From Labrenzia sp. OB1 (GTDB lineage Bacteria; Pseudomonadota; Alphaproteobacteria; Rhizobiales; Stappiaceae), in contig NZ_JSEP01000019.1 of NCBI RefSeq assembly GCF_001624695.1, positions 2,595 through 66,594 on the forward strand: a stretch of DNA of 64,000 nucleotides, read 5' to 3'. Below are positions 32,289-42,513 of the stretch, piece after piece. Each line of letters opens with the position of its first letter. Position 1 is the stretch's first letter. The position numbers were made by a program, and so were the translations under genes. The notes under the pieces were generated by a model. That model had not been told where the DNA came from, did no database searches, and saw only the letters and a list, made by a program, of their open reading frames with translations.

Positions 32289-34220
32289 TCACGGCACAAC
32301 CTTGATCGTCGTCGCGGTCGCCCGCAGGACAGGGCTGTCTTGAGACAGGCCTTCGAAGAACGGCTTTGCCTGTTTTTCGGTCTGGCTTTTGAGAGATGAA
32401 GCGATATCCGGTCCGACCATGGCGATAACCAGTCCGGTTTCTTCCGACGAGTTCGTGAGGCTCAGAGGAACCACGAAGCCCGCACCGCCGTCATCCGTCT
32501 GGATAAAGGGCGACAGATTGGCGACTTCACCGTTGCTGGAAACATAGAGCAGACCAAGGTCTCCGGTCGTCGGATCATATCCCGAGATCCGTCCGGCCAT
32601 GTTTTCCCCGTTGGGTATGACGGTGCGTTGCATATCCAGGTAGAGTTTTGTCTTCGCACCTCCCTGAGGCGTGGCTCTCAGGAATGCGATCGCCGGGCAT
32701 TGCGCGTCAGTCACAAGATTGACCTGGATCCTCGCCTCGAACCCCTGGCTTTGGGTAAAATCGCTGTCAAAACTGATGAACGGCGGGGTACGCGAGGCAA
32801 ATCCCTCGATTTGCGCCGACCTGCTGGCGATCTCCACCGGCTGAAGATACATGCAGTCACCCGCCTGATAACCGCGGACGAAATTGCGAATGCGATCTTC
32901 CGGTTTCACGGCTTCGGAGATGACGTTTTCCGGCGTTTCCTCCTTCACCGGAATTTCCGGCGGCGCGAGACCGGTCAGTTGCTCGCCGGTTCCCGGTGAC
33001 GTTCCGTTGCCCCCTGGGGCGGGAGTTTCGGTTGCCGGCGTCTCCACAACCGGCCGGGCGGTGAGTTCCGGAACGCCAGTGTTTTGCGTGCCGGTCCCCG
33101 TTTGATTTTGTTCGGTATCGGATGCCGAACTGCCAGGCCGGACCGGTGCAGACGGAGCGTTTTCGCGCGGAGCTGCCACCAGAACCGGCTTGTCCTCCAG
33201 ATCCGGCACCGTCTGACCGGCCAGGAAATAGACCCCGCCGGCACCGAGCGCGGCAAAGCCCAGGAGAGACGCGGCGATGAGGATACGGCGGCCCCATCTG
33301 ACCGGCGGCGGTATCTCGTCAAGAGCGGATTGCTCAGGCTGTGGGCCTGCAGGCCGGATAATCGTCGCTTCCTGCACGCGCCGCGTCATCGGCGCCCCCA
33401 TCGTCCACTCGGCGATTTCAGTCATGGACGCCGGCCGATTGGCGGGATCGGGCTGCAGCATTGCTTCCAGAAGCGGACGGAAGCGGATGTCGATCCCCTC
33501 AAGCGCGGGCAACTGCCGGCGCTTTTCGACGATCTGCACCTGAGTTCCGCCCATTTCGATGTGTTTACCCGTCAGCGCCTCAGCGAGAACGAGACCGAGC
33601 GAATAGATGTCGCTGCGCGGTGTGACCTTTCCATCGAAGATGCCGACTTGCTCTGGGGAAACGTAATTCACCTTGCCGGCGAAACCATCGCCGATGATTG
33701 TCGGGCCACCGGTATTCGCTCTGGAAATACCGAAATCGATGATCTTCGCCTGTCCGACATCGCCGTTCTGAAGAATGATGTTGTCAGGCGAAAGGTCGCG
33801 GTGGATGACTTCCCGATCATGAACCGCCTGCAGCGCCGACGCGACCCTTTGGAGAAGACGATAAACGGCCTCCGGTTCCAGAGGTCCGGCTTCAATCCGT
33901 TTGCTCAGGGACGGACCAGCGACGAACTCCATGGCCAGATAATAGATGCCGAGTGTCGGCTCCTTGGCAAAGACAAAATACTGGGTCAGCGCGTCGTGCT
34001 TCAGCTTCCTCAGGATCTTGGCTTCACGCTTGAACAGATCGAGGATCATGGGGTCCCTGGCGAAACTTGCCAGGAGCACCTTTATGGCGACCGGGTCGCC
34101 GCTTTCCACATCCCTTGCCCGGTAGACAGTGCCGATGCCGCCGTCAGCAATATGCTCTTCAATCTCGTAAAGATTGTTGAGCCGCGTTCCTTTCGGCAGC
34201 AGGTTTTGAGCTGGGCTCAT
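32289..34220 (-). CDS. ppkA: T6SS Ser/Thr protein kinase PpkA
   Basis: A protein of 643 residues. The kinase domain (about 15-280) has the Gly loop DGGIGTVYRA, the catalytic Lys in VAIKVLL, the loop HRDLSPDN (about 138) and DFG. A membrane helix lies at about 310-332, then a Pro/Thr-rich linker, then a periplasmic region (about 440-643) with YQAGDCMYLQPV, FDSDFTQSQGFEARIQVNLV and RTVIPNGENMAG. Known PpkA kinases phosphorylate the FHA protein to activate T6SS. Its ATG overlaps the pppA stop. The C-terminal region resembles that of the TonB-like protein (30044-31837). Confidence 0.93.
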   Translation of the reverse strand: MSPAQNLLPKGTRLNNLYEIEEHIADGGIGTVYRARDVESGDPVAIKVLLASFARDPMILDLFKREAKILRKLKHDALTQYFVFAKEPTLGIYYLAMEFVAGPSLSKRIEAGPLEPEAVYRLLQRVASALQAVHDREVIHRDLSPDNIILQNGDVGQAKIIDFGISRANTGGPTIIGDGFAGKVNYVSPEQVGIFDGKVTPRSDIYSLGLVLAEALTGKHIEMGGTQVQIVEKRRQLPALEGIDIRFRPLLEAMLQPDPANRPASMTEIAEWTMGAPMTRRVQEATIIRPAGPQPEQSALDEIPPPVRWGRRILIAASLLGFAALGAGGVYFLAGQTVPDLEDKPVLVAAPRENAPSAPVRPGSSASDTEQNQTGTGTQNTGVPELTARPVVETPATETPAPGGNGTSPGTGEQLTGLAPPEIPVKEETPENVISEAVKPEDRIRNFVRGYQAGDCMYLQPVEIASRSAQIEGFASRTPPFISFDSDFTQSQGFEARIQVNLVTDAQCPAIAFLRATPQGGAKTKLYLDMQRTVIPNGENMAGRISGYDPTTGDLGLLYVSSNGEVANLSPFIQTDDGGAGFVVPLSLTNSSEETGLVIAMVGPDIASSLKSQTEKQAKPFFEGLSQDSPVLRATATTIKVVP

Positions 34221-34984
34221 CTGTCGATAGCTCCTTCAGCCGCAGACATGCGGTCAATATCCACGATCACCACGGTCACGTTGTCCGAGCCGCCCCCGTC
34301 GAGCGCCCCTTTGATCAGGCATTGCGCTGCAGCGTTCGGAGCGCCGTTCATCAGAAATGTACCGACCACGGAATCGTCCAAGTGTCCGGTTAGCCCATCC
34401 GAACATAGCAAAAACCGGTCCCCCGGCAGAAGATTGCCGGACACCATTTCCAGTTCCAGATCAAGACCGGAGCCAATCGCCCGGGTTATGACGTGGCGCC
34501 GCGCGAAATTTCTTGCTTCCTCTTCGGTCAGAACATTCTGGTCAATCAGTTCCTGTGCCTCGGTATGATCCGTCGTTACCTGCTCCAGCTGGCCATTGCG
34601 GAACCGGTAAACCCGGCTGTCACCCGCCCAGATGCACGCGAAGTTGGAATCATAGGTCAAAAGCGCGGCGATGGTCGTCCCCATCTGACCGCCGTTCGCC
34701 TTGGCGGCGGCGTCTTCTATCCGGTCCTTCGCCACGATCATGCGGCTCTCGAATTGTTCAAGCAACTCTTCGGCGCTTCGCGGCAGGGCGATATTGAAAA
34801 GCGCCTCCTTTACCAGTCCGGACGCAATAGCTCCGCCGCTCATTCCCCCCGCCCCGTCCATGACGGCGAACACACCCTTGCCTTCATCAACGAAAAAAGT
34901 GTCCTGGTTTTCTTCCCGCACCCGTCCCGTGTGGGTGACCCCGACCGCATATCCGCGAAGGGCTTCCTGTAATTTCCCGATCAT
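34217..34984 (-). CDS. pppA: T6SS PP2C-family phosphatase PppA
   Basis: A protein of 255 residues of the PP2C family. Metal-site motifs are present: REENQD near the N-terminus, AVMDGAGGMSGG, then LLCSDGLTGHLDD and GGGSDNVTVVIVDI. It reverses PpkA phosphorylation of the FHA protein. It overlaps tagF and ppkA by 4 bp each. Confidence 0.95.
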   Translation of the reverse strand: MIGKLQEALRGYAVGVTHTGRVREENQDTFFVDEGKGVFAVMDGAGGMSGGAIASGLVKEALFNIALPRSAEELLEQFESRMIVAKDRIEDAAAKANGGQMGTTIAALLTYDSNFACIWAGDSRVYRFRNGQLEQVTTDHTEAQELIDQNVLTEEEARNFARRHVITRAIGSGLDLELEMVSGNLLPGDRFLLCSDGLTGHLDDSVVGTFLMNGAPNAAAQCLIKGALDGGGSDNVTVVIVDIDRMSAAEGAIDR

Positions 34985-35676
34985 GTCCGACTGTCCTCCG
35001 GATGATACAGCCCACCTGATGACCCTGCCCCTTGATGTTCGTCAGTGACCGCCCCGCCAAAGGCTTCCGGCAGGATAAACCAGCGGAATGCATGTGGGTG
35101 CGGCAGCCCGGAACAGGAAAATGCAAATTCACTATCCCCTGCCCGGCAATAAAAACCGGAGCTGACCCACTCTCCGGTTTCTTCCATAGCGGCAAGCTCG
35201 GGTAGCCCAGCAGAAGGATTGTCATCCGAAGCAGCCACAGGCGGCACGAGATCGGCAACCGCCTTCTGGAACCCTGCAAGATCCGCATCCTCCTGCAACG
35301 TTTGCAACAGGATTGCCTCCACCGTCTCGTACCAGTCACCGGCAGGACGCGCTGTCTCGCTCTCGCCGGGACTGACCGGAGCAACCACTGTCAGCGGAAA
35401 CTTGCGCCCTACACGGTCCACGCTCGGCATGAAGGCACCGGCCACGGCGCCCTCGAGTTTGTCGCCGTTTGCGGGTTTCATCCAGAACCGCCACACAGGC
35501 ATGGTCATATAGGCCTCCTCCCAGGCGGTCTTCAGGTCCAGCCGGGACTGCGCGAGGCCTTCGAGCAAAAACGGTTCCCAGAGCTTCAGAAATCCCGCCG
35601 GGCACGCCGCGGTCACGAAGTCCCCCCGTGCGGGCAATTTGCCAAAGTAACCGCCACTGCCCCTGCCGCTAGCCAT
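34981..35676 (-). CDS. tagF: T6SS-associated protein TagF
   Basis: A protein of 231 residues. The family signature is at the start: GYFGKLPARGDFV, then FLKLWEPFLLEGL, PVWRFWMKP and DRVGRKFPLTVVA. TagF is a post-translational negative regulator of T6SS in other bacteria and binds the FHA protein. It starts 143 bp after tssM and overlaps pppA by 4 bp. Confidence 0.95.
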   Translation of the reverse strand: MASGRGSGGYFGKLPARGDFVTAACPAGFLKLWEPFLLEGLAQSRLDLKTAWEEAYMTMPVWRFWMKPANGDKLEGAVAGAFMPSVDRVGRKFPLTVVAPVSPGESETARPAGDWYETVEAILLQTLQEDADLAGFQKAVADLVPPVAASDDNPSAGLPELAAMEETGEWVSSGFYCRAGDSEFAFSCSGLPHPHAFRWFILPEAFGGAVTDEHQGAGSSGGLYHPEDSRT

Positions 35677-35819
35677 GGTCTAGAGCTCTTTCAGCAGACA
35701 CGGAGGCATATGACGTGTGTTCACGCGCTTGTCCGAAGCATCGCTTCGCCCTGCACGCCGCACCTTGGTGATAAGCTGATCTGACTCCATCGAATGGCTC
35801 CGTGCTTCGTAAAGGTGCT

Positions 35820-38800
35820 CTAGAAACTCGTCGGGCAGCTGAAATCCCCGACGGCCGACAGGAAGAACGGATTGGGCTTCGACCGCAGCGTGATCGTGAA
35901 GGCGACCTGCCGGCCCCCAAGCGTTTCCCGGATGACAAACTTGTTCGGATCGGAACTCACCCGATTGGACTGGATGAACCTGTAGAACGCCCAGTCGCCG
36001 TGAATTTCCTGACGCGACCTGTATCCGGGAACCTCGGGCTGAATCACCAGAACAACCCTTGGTGTGGCCGTGTTGCTCGGCCAATCGAAACTCGCGGGAA
36101 GCGGTTCGATCTCCGCGTTGAAGCCGGGTCCGCGTGTGACCAGAACCAGATTGCCGTTCACTTCCAGGCTCGCTGCGTCGGCCTGTTGCGACAAGGCGCG
36201 CGGCACCACCTGAAGGCCGACCGAAGGAAAGGCGTTTCCGGTCGGAAAGAACGCCTGCTTGATCAGATCCGCGCGCTCGAACTGGCGCAGGGTGGCGTTG
36301 GACAACCGGTCCGATTGCGAAACCTCCGGCTTCCACGTCCAGGGCCTCGCCGAGGTGTCGACCAGGGGTTTCAGGTTTTCGTCGAAGAACCGCTGCATGA
36401 TGCCGGAAGGCGAGAACAGCTTTGCGAACTCGGTCATGGGCACTTCGGAACGGCCATTGGTGAAGGGGAACTTCCGGCCGACGATTCCCTGGCACTGTCC
36501 GACGACCTGCGATTTCAGCTTTTCATTGAGCTGCGTGATCGAGGTCTCCTTGAATTCCTCGTCGAATTCCTTGGCCGCCTGCAGGATCAGCTTGTCGAAG
36601 GGATTGGGAAACCGTGTGGCGTTGCTCCTGAGCAGGGAGGCCTGAATCTGGACGTTTGAATTTGCCGTCTCGCTCTGCAGCGGGTTGTTGGCAACCACCA
36701 GGAGGTTGTCGAGGATGTTCTTGAAGTTGACCAGCAGCGCGTCGATCTTGCGGCTGTTTTCGCCTTCCACCAGCACGTGATAGGGGCGGAAATGATCCTC
36801 GATCGCCTTGCCTGGAATAATCTCCGGTCCGCCGCCGCCCGACACCGCGCCAAGCGCACCGGAAACACCGTTCGGCGCCAGCGCCTTGATCCCGGCCTCA
36901 AGGCCGATGCGTTTCAGCCCGCCGGAGGAGTCGAGCACATAGCGCTGGAATACCTTCTGAGCCGCTTCGCCGCCGGCATCCTGAGCGCTGCCTCCAGACG
37001 CAATCCCGGCAATGCCTTCGCTTGACAGGTCCTGTGTCAGCAAGGTTTCCCGGCGAATGCTCTCCAGGATCTGGACAACCGGCGATGTTGGTGCGGACAC
37101 CGCCTGCAGCGCCGTGTAAAGCGGCTTGTCGTCGCGCATCGACCTGAATTTAAGGTTGCCGAGTGCATCTTCCCAGGCCGCGATGAAGTCTCTCGTATAG
37201 AGAGTCAGGATTTCTCCGGGCAGCGTCTGGTACTGATCTGCAAAGGCGTCGGCTTCGCCAATGTCGCCGAAAACCCAATTGTCGCGTTTAAGTTCCTCCC
37301 TGATGCCAGCAAGGTTCGGCAGGACAGTCAGGTGAAAGCCGGGATAAGTGAAGAACTTGTCGACGGAGACTGTATCCAGCGTATCTCCGTTTTCTGTTTC
37401 GAAGACGGTTTCCATATCCGGACCGCCACGCTGTTCGGCAACCCAGTCCTCGCTCGCCAGGCCCTTCGCGCGGGACTTCAGCAGGGCGTAACCACGTTCG
37501 GCCACACTGACCCTTGCAAGTTCACGCTGAACCTCCGCAACCAGTACTCCGTCGAGCTGGCTCGTCAGAACATTGCCGCCGAAGTCGAGGTCAAGCATGG
37601 CCGCGACGTGGGAATTGAGCTCGTTGCGCAGGACCTCTCCCTGGGGACCGGGGAAACTCTGAAGAAAATCCGCACGGAAGGAGTTCTTGATCTGCTCCCT
37701 GTCGATCTCCGGCGCATCGCCGGCAACCATGCGATAGAGCTTGGTGAGATTGTAGAGATCGTCGATATCCTGACCGCCCGGTCCCGTCCGGTTGTCGAGC
37801 ACATCGGTCATCTGCTCTTCAATCCGGAGCAGCAGACGCGGGCGCAGCAGACGTTCCAGACCGCTACGGTAGGACGTCACGCCTGCCGCCTCCAGGCGTT
37901 CACGCTGGCTGAGTCCGAATTTTTCCATGAACGGCGTTGGATCGTTGCGGCTGTCGTAACCGGCCGGCAGCGCGCGCAGCAGCGATAGGATATAGGTGGT
38001 GTCGCGCAGGCTGTCGTCACGCACCACGCGCTGGTCCAGAACCCCTTCACCTTCGGCGCGCACGGCCGCCACCGCCTTGGCGGTCTCATCGATCAGGGCC
38101 CGATTGTTGAGATAGCTGACGGTCCAGAGGGAGCCCAGGCCGATGGTGACCAGAGCGATTGCCGCATAGGCGCTGATCCGCACGGCTGTCGCCATGCGCA
38201 CCGCCTGACGATTGTGGGTGACCCAGCCAGCTTCCCCAATGATGACCTTGGTCAAAAGATCCCGGAGAAAATAGCTCTTACCCTGTCCGGACAGGGCGGC
38301 CGCCTGATAGGCGGTTCCGAAGGCCTGGCTCATGGAGCCGATGACCCGGTCGATCGCCGTTCCGGTCTGTGTGCCGGAGGTGAAATAAAATCCGCGCAGC
38401 ACCGCGTTCGGATAATAACGGCTCGGCTCGAAAATGGCGTTCAAAAAGCCGGTCAGACGGTCCCGGAGCGCCGCGACCTGTGTCGGAAAGCCATAGAGCA
38501 TCAGCCGCGCCCGCGGATCCGGCTCCTCCTGCAGCCTGTCGGCCATCTCCTCGTTCAGCCGTTCGATGAGAAGATCGAACTCCGCCGGCACTTCGGAGAC
38601 CATATTCTTGGTCTTTTCGCGCGTCTGGAAAGTTGCCCCCCAGACCAGATTGCGCCGGCTCTCCGGGTAGGAGCCGAAGAACTCCATGAAACCGGCTATC
38701 GTGTCCGCCTTGGTGAAGATCGCATAGACGGGGAAATCGATTTTCAGAGTTTTGTAGAGTTCTATCAGTCGTGCGCGAATGGCGTCCGTATGCAGCTTCA

Positions 38801-39473
38801 GCTCTTCTTCGGACAAGGTCATGAGGTCTTCAAGGCTGATCGACACCATGACGCCGTTCACCGGCTGTCGTGGCCGCGCCTTGCGCAACATCTTGAGGAA
38901 CCCCAACCAGCCTTCCCGATCATGCTCCGCATCGGAATCCTGAGTGGTGTAGCGTCCCGCCGTATCGATCAGGACAGCATTCTCCGCGAACCACCAGTCG
39001 CAATAGCGGGTGCCACCGAGGCCTTCCAGTTTCTGCGCTTCTCCCTGACCGCGAGAGTTGGCGAATTTCAGGCCGGAATGAACCAGAGCCGTCGTCTTCC
39101 CCGCCCCCGGCGGACCGATCATCAGATACCACGGAAGATCATAAAGATAGGTTCGGCCGCCACCGCTCGCGGTTTTCAGGGTTTTCAGCGCATCCTTCAT
39201 GCGCTCGGACAGGATCTCCTTGTCCTCGTCGCTGGCTTTCGGCTGCAGAATCTCCTGTTCGAGCGCCCTGTTTGCCGCGATGCGCTTGTAGATCCTGTAG
39301 CCGGCCCAGCCTCCGATTGTCAGAAGGATGAGCAACGACAGAAGCAACCGCACCCAGAGAGGTTCAAACGGGCGTACCCCGGCAATCGCCAGAAACGGTC
39401 CGCCGAACCAGATCAAGGCAATGAGGGCAAGAATGCCAATCAGAATTGCCGATATTCCAAGCCAGAATTTCAT
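35820..39473 (-). CDS. tssM: T6SS inner-membrane protein TssM (IcmF)
   Basis: A protein of 1217 residues, normal length. Two membrane helices (about 5-26 and 42-60) precede a cytoplasmic NTPase-like domain with Walker A GPPGAGKTTALVHSG (about 118-132) and DTAGRYTTQD. A third membrane helix lies at about 425-445 and a large periplasmic part follows (IcmF-related and TssM C-terminal beta domain). With TssL and TssJ it forms the membrane complex; no tssJ is seen here. It lies 38 bp after tssL. Confidence 0.96.
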   Translation of the reverse strand: MKFWLGISAILIGILALIALIWFGGPFLAIAGVRPFEPLWVRLLLSLLILLTIGGWAGYRIYKRIAANRALEQEILQPKASDEDKEILSERMKDALKTLKTASGGGRTYLYDLPWYLMIGPPGAGKTTALVHSGLKFANSRGQGEAQKLEGLGGTRYCDWWFAENAVLIDTAGRYTTQDSDAEHDREGWLGFLKMLRKARPRQPVNGVMVSISLEDLMTLSEEELKLHTDAIRARLIELYKTLKIDFPVYAIFTKADTIAGFMEFFGSYPESRRNLVWGATFQTREKTKNMVSEVPAEFDLLIERLNEEMADRLQEEPDPRARLMLYGFPTQVAALRDRLTGFLNAIFEPSRYYPNAVLRGFYFTSGTQTGTAIDRVIGSMSQAFGTAYQAAALSGQGKSYFLRDLLTKVIIGEAGWVTHNRQAVRMATAVRISAYAAIALVTIGLGSLWTVSYLNNRALIDETAKAVAAVRAEGEGVLDQRVVRDDSLRDTTYILSLLRALPAGYDSRNDPTPFMEKFGLSQRERLEAAGVTSYRSGLERLLRPRLLLRIEEQMTDVLDNRTGPGGQDIDDLYNLTKLYRMVAGDAPEIDREQIKNSFRADFLQSFPGPQGEVLRNELNSHVAAMLDLDFGGNVLTSQLDGVLVAEVQRELARVSVAERGYALLKSRAKGLASEDWVAEQRGGPDMETVFETENGDTLDTVSVDKFFTYPGFHLTVLPNLAGIREELKRDNWVFGDIGEADAFADQYQTLPGEILTLYTRDFIAAWEDALGNLKFRSMRDDKPLYTALQAVSAPTSPVVQILESIRRETLLTQDLSSEGIAGIASGGSAQDAGGEAAQKVFQRYVLDSSGGLKRIGLEAGIKALAPNGVSGALGAVSGGGGPEIIPGKAIEDHFRPYHVLVEGENSRKIDALLVNFKNILDNLLVVANNPLQSETANSNVQIQASLLRSNATRFPNPFDKLILQAAKEFDEEFKETSITQLNEKLKSQVVGQCQGIVGRKFPFTNGRSEVPMTEFAKLFSPSGIMQRFFDENLKPLVDTSARPWTWKPEVSQSDRLSNATLRQFERADLIKQAFFPTGNAFPSVGLQVVPRALSQQADAASLEVNGNLVLVTRGPGFNAEIEPLPASFDWPSNTATPRVVLVIQPEVPGYRSRQEIHGDWAFYRFIQSNRVSSDPNKFVIRETLGGRQVAFTITLRSKPNPFFLSAVGDFSCPTSF

Positions 39474-39511
39474 CTGTGGTGCCTTATTCTGCGGTTACCC
39501 GGCCTTGAAGT

Positions 39512-41122
39512 TCAATTGTTGATCACCAGACCTTTGGTCGGCGGCTTCAGGAAGACCTCGACACGGCGGTTGAGCGCCTTGCCTTCCCGGCTGGTATTGG
39601 CGGCTATCGGCTCATCCGCACCGCGTCCTTCCACCTGCACCCGGCCGGGTGCCTGAAGGACGGCGTCCATGACGGCCGCGACAGACTTCGCCCGCTCGAC
39701 GGACAGGTGCCAATTGCTCGGAAAGCGCGGATTGTTGCGGATCGGGTCGCTATCGGTATGCCCGACAACGAGAATTTCCCCGTCGACGTCACCGAGCGTC
39801 TGAGCCACCTGTTCGACTAGAAGCTGGAATTCCGGCCGCAAGGTGGCTGCGGCTACGTCGAACTGGGCCCGCATGCGCAACATGATTGCCGGTCCCGCCT
39901 GCGAGATCTCCAGGCCGTCCAGACCAGCAAGCCTATCTGAAACCGTATCGATGGTGGCGTCTTCGGGCGGTGGCGGCGGCGGTGGCGGTTTGGGCTGATA
40001 GCCTTCGCGCGCCAGTTCAACCGGCCCGTTCGGAAAAAGGGCGGATGCCCGGCTTGCGAGGACTTCGCTGCCACTGGACAGCAGCAGCATCAAGGTGACG
40101 TAGCCACCAAGCAGCAAGGCCCCCGCGACGGCGGCAACCGACCAGATCGGAACGGAAAAACCGGTTCGCTTCTGCAGGAGCTCCAGGCCACGCCAGTGGG
40201 GAGACAGATCGTCCCCCGGCCGCGGCCGGACACGCCTCAGGATCTCGTGCAGATCCCGGCGCTCGCGCTCAAGCCCCTGCTGTCCGCCCTGAATGGCCCT
40301 GTATTTGCCGTAAAATCCAAGTGACAGACAGGCATGCATCACTTCCAGAACGCCGTAATTCCGGCCTGGATCCTGCTTTGCCTTTTCCAGAAGCTGGAAG
40401 AACTCGACACCGCCGGTTGCCTGTCCGAAGAACTGGGTCAGCATGGAATATTGCGTCCACTGGTGCCGTCCGGCGGATGGCATGTTCTGCACGATATCGT
40501 CCGACGTGGCACAAAGCGCGTAGGCGGCTGAGCGGATCTGATCATCTGTGATGCCGGCGCTGCGCAAATCCTGTTCGAAAGTTTTGATGGAGTTGTAGAC
40601 ATCGCGCATCAGGGCATCGAACTGCGCGTCCGTCATTGTCAGATGCAGGCGCCCCAGCAACAGAAGCAATGGCGCTGCGGCACGGGAAATGGGATTGCGG
40701 TTGGCGACGCGGATCTGGTTGATGTCCGGCGTCTGGGCCAATTGCCCGGCTCCCTGCGATACGGACGGGCCTGCGGGACCGGCACTGTGCGGCGGCTGTG
40801 GGCTCTGCGGCGGTTGCTGACCGGGTGGCGGAGTCCTGAGGTCGGGTGCCTGCTGCTGACCGTATTCATAGCCGGTCGGCGTCGGTGCATAGGGATCCGG
40901 TCCGGTTCCGGCGCCGCCCTGCCACGGGTCCGGTGCACTGGCCGGGCGCTGCGGCGGCTGCGGTGGCTGTGGCTGTCCGGGTGCATTTTGCGGCGACACC
41001 GGCGCCTGCGGAGGGGTCGCGCCGGGCTGGGTTTCGCTCCACCGGCCGCCCGGATTGGGCCGGACGATGGTTTTGCCCTTGCGCTTGGAAACGCCAAAGG
41101 GATCGTCATTGTCGGCCATCAC
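39512..41122 (-). CDS. tssL: T6SS protein TssL with C-terminal OmpA-like domain
   Basis: A protein of 536 residues. A Pro/Gln-rich N-terminus (1-125) precedes the DotU-type cytoplasmic domain (about 140-325; NPISRAAAPLLLLLGRL), one membrane helix (about 330-350), then a periplasmic OmpA-like peptidoglycan-binding domain (about 410-530; VGHTDSDPI, LSVERAKSVAAVM, EGRGADEPIA, NRRVEVFL). The extended TssL with its own wall anchor is common where TssJ or TagL is missing. It overlaps tssK by 4 bp. Confidence 0.95.
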   Translation of the reverse strand: MMADNDDPFGVSKRKGKTIVRPNPGGRWSETQPGATPPQAPVSPQNAPGQPQPPQPPQRPASAPDPWQGGAGTGPDPYAPTPTGYEYGQQQAPDLRTPPPGQQPPQSPQPPHSAGPAGPSVSQGAGQLAQTPDINQIRVANRNPISRAAAPLLLLLGRLHLTMTDAQFDALMRDVYNSIKTFEQDLRSAGITDDQIRSAAYALCATSDDIVQNMPSAGRHQWTQYSMLTQFFGQATGGVEFFQLLEKAKQDPGRNYGVLEVMHACLSLGFYGKYRAIQGGQQGLERERRDLHEILRRVRPRPGDDLSPHWRGLELLQKRTGFSVPIWSVAAVAGALLLGGYVTLMLLLSSGSEVLASRASALFPNGPVELAREGYQPKPPPPPPPPEDATIDTVSDRLAGLDGLEISQAGPAIMLRMRAQFDVAAATLRPEFQLLVEQVAQTLGDVDGEILVVGHTDSDPIRNNPRFPSNWHLSVERAKSVAAVMDAVLQAPGRVQVEGRGADEPIAANTSREGKALNRRVEVFLKPPTKGLVINN

Positions 41123-42453
41123 CGACCCTCCCGGATGGCGTAGAATTCAAGCTGCAGCTCCGGCCAGTTGCCGGAGAACTGAAGCCCTATCGCCGAATCC
41201 TGGCTGAATTCGCGCCACAGCGGCGTTGTCTTGTCGAGCCTGAAGTAAACCCTGTCCGTCAGGGCACGGATCTGCGCCGGTGGAACCGGCATATGGATCA
41301 GGGGAATGCCCGGCAGGTTGGAATAGACGATCTGGCGCATCTGACCGAAAGGCCCGGCCTTGAAGAGGCGCGGAAACTCGGTCTGGATTTCGGTAAGCGG
41401 ACGGCGGGCGGCCACTTCTATGACGAAGCTTGCCTGCGAGAACAGATTGCGGTCGACAATCGTTGACTTGAAAGCGTTGGGAGCCAGTTGTTCCAGCGGC
41501 AGGCGGATCGCACGGCGGTCGTATCCTGCCGACAGGAATGCCTGGATGTCTGCCAGCACCGGCTTGAAAATGTCGTGCAGCTTGTCGTGATCATAGACCG
41601 GATAATTGCGGGCGCGGCGTTCGTCCGTCGCGAAGGTCGCCAGTTCTCCGGCCAGTTGCAGAAATTCCGAATAGACTCGCTCGGGATGCACATAGGCGGA
41701 CTTGCGCAGATGCATCAGCAGCGGATGGGTGCGGTTGAGCAACTGCAGGGTCAGGTAGTCGAAATTCTGCAAGCCGCCGCCGGCGGATGTATCAGCCGCG
41801 TAACGGGCAAGCTCGCTGAGTTTGCGTTCGACCCAGCCAATCACGGAATCGACCCAGCCGGTCACGACAGGATGCACGTGACACGCCAGAACCGGTGGGG
41901 CGAAAGCACCGTCCGTTATGATGATCCGGTCCTTGATTTCGGTAATCCGGGCAACCGGCAGGCAGACCTGACCTGGATGCGGCGTTGCGCGGATGGAATA
42001 CATCAGCCGCGGATGGGCAACATCTATTTCCTCTTCCTGCCGGATTGCGGAAGTGGAATCGATGACCGTCTCGCGTCCCTGAACATAGCGGGTTGCCGCG
42101 TCCTCACGCCCGTTCGACACTTCCACCGCGTTGACCGTCGTCTCCGGAATGCCGAGCCAGACAATCTGTCCGGCGGCATCCTCGGGAACGTCGATCGCGG
42201 GCGGCGGCGTGCCGTCCGCCGGAAAGTTGAACACCGTGCCGTCCGGAAAGATGCCCCGGCCGTGGCGCAGGGCGAAGCGGCATTGCTGACCGACATCCTG
42301 ATCGATCTCGAAATCGGAAAAGCCCCAGGGATAGGCGGAAGCGAGCCTGACACGCTCGTCCAGCATATGCTCCGCGTAGCGGTCACTCTGCTGGAGGTGA
42401 TGTGGCCTCAAAAACAGTCCTTCGGTCCATGCGACCTTGCTATACCACGACAT
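41119..42453 (-). CDS. tssK: T6SS baseplate protein TssK
   Basis: A protein of 444 residues. The family start is clear: KVAWTEGLFLRPHHLQQSDRY, later FDYLTLQLLNR and SQASFVIEVAA. TssK is the trimeric baseplate connector between TssFG wedges and the TssM/TssL membrane complex. It overlaps the start of tssL and follows tagH by 60 bp. Confidence 0.96.
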   Translation of the reverse strand: MSWYSKVAWTEGLFLRPHHLQQSDRYAEHMLDERVRLASAYPWGFSDFEIDQDVGQQCRFALRHGRGIFPDGTVFNFPADGTPPPAIDVPEDAAGQIVWLGIPETTVNAVEVSNGREDAATRYVQGRETVIDSTSAIRQEEEIDVAHPRLMYSIRATPHPGQVCLPVARITEIKDRIIITDGAFAPPVLACHVHPVVTGWVDSVIGWVERKLSELARYAADTSAGGGLQNFDYLTLQLLNRTHPLLMHLRKSAYVHPERVYSEFLQLAGELATFATDERRARNYPVYDHDKLHDIFKPVLADIQAFLSAGYDRRAIRLPLEQLAPNAFKSTIVDRNLFSQASFVIEVAARRPLTEIQTEFPRLFKAGPFGQMRQIVYSNLPGIPLIHMPVPPAQIRALTDRVYFRLDKTTPLWREFSQDSAIGLQFSGNWPELQLEFYAIREGR

Positions 42454-42513
42454 TCAGGCACTGCTCCTTGACATACGAAACGCCGTAGCGCTCTTCAGGC
42501 TTTAAATACGTTT

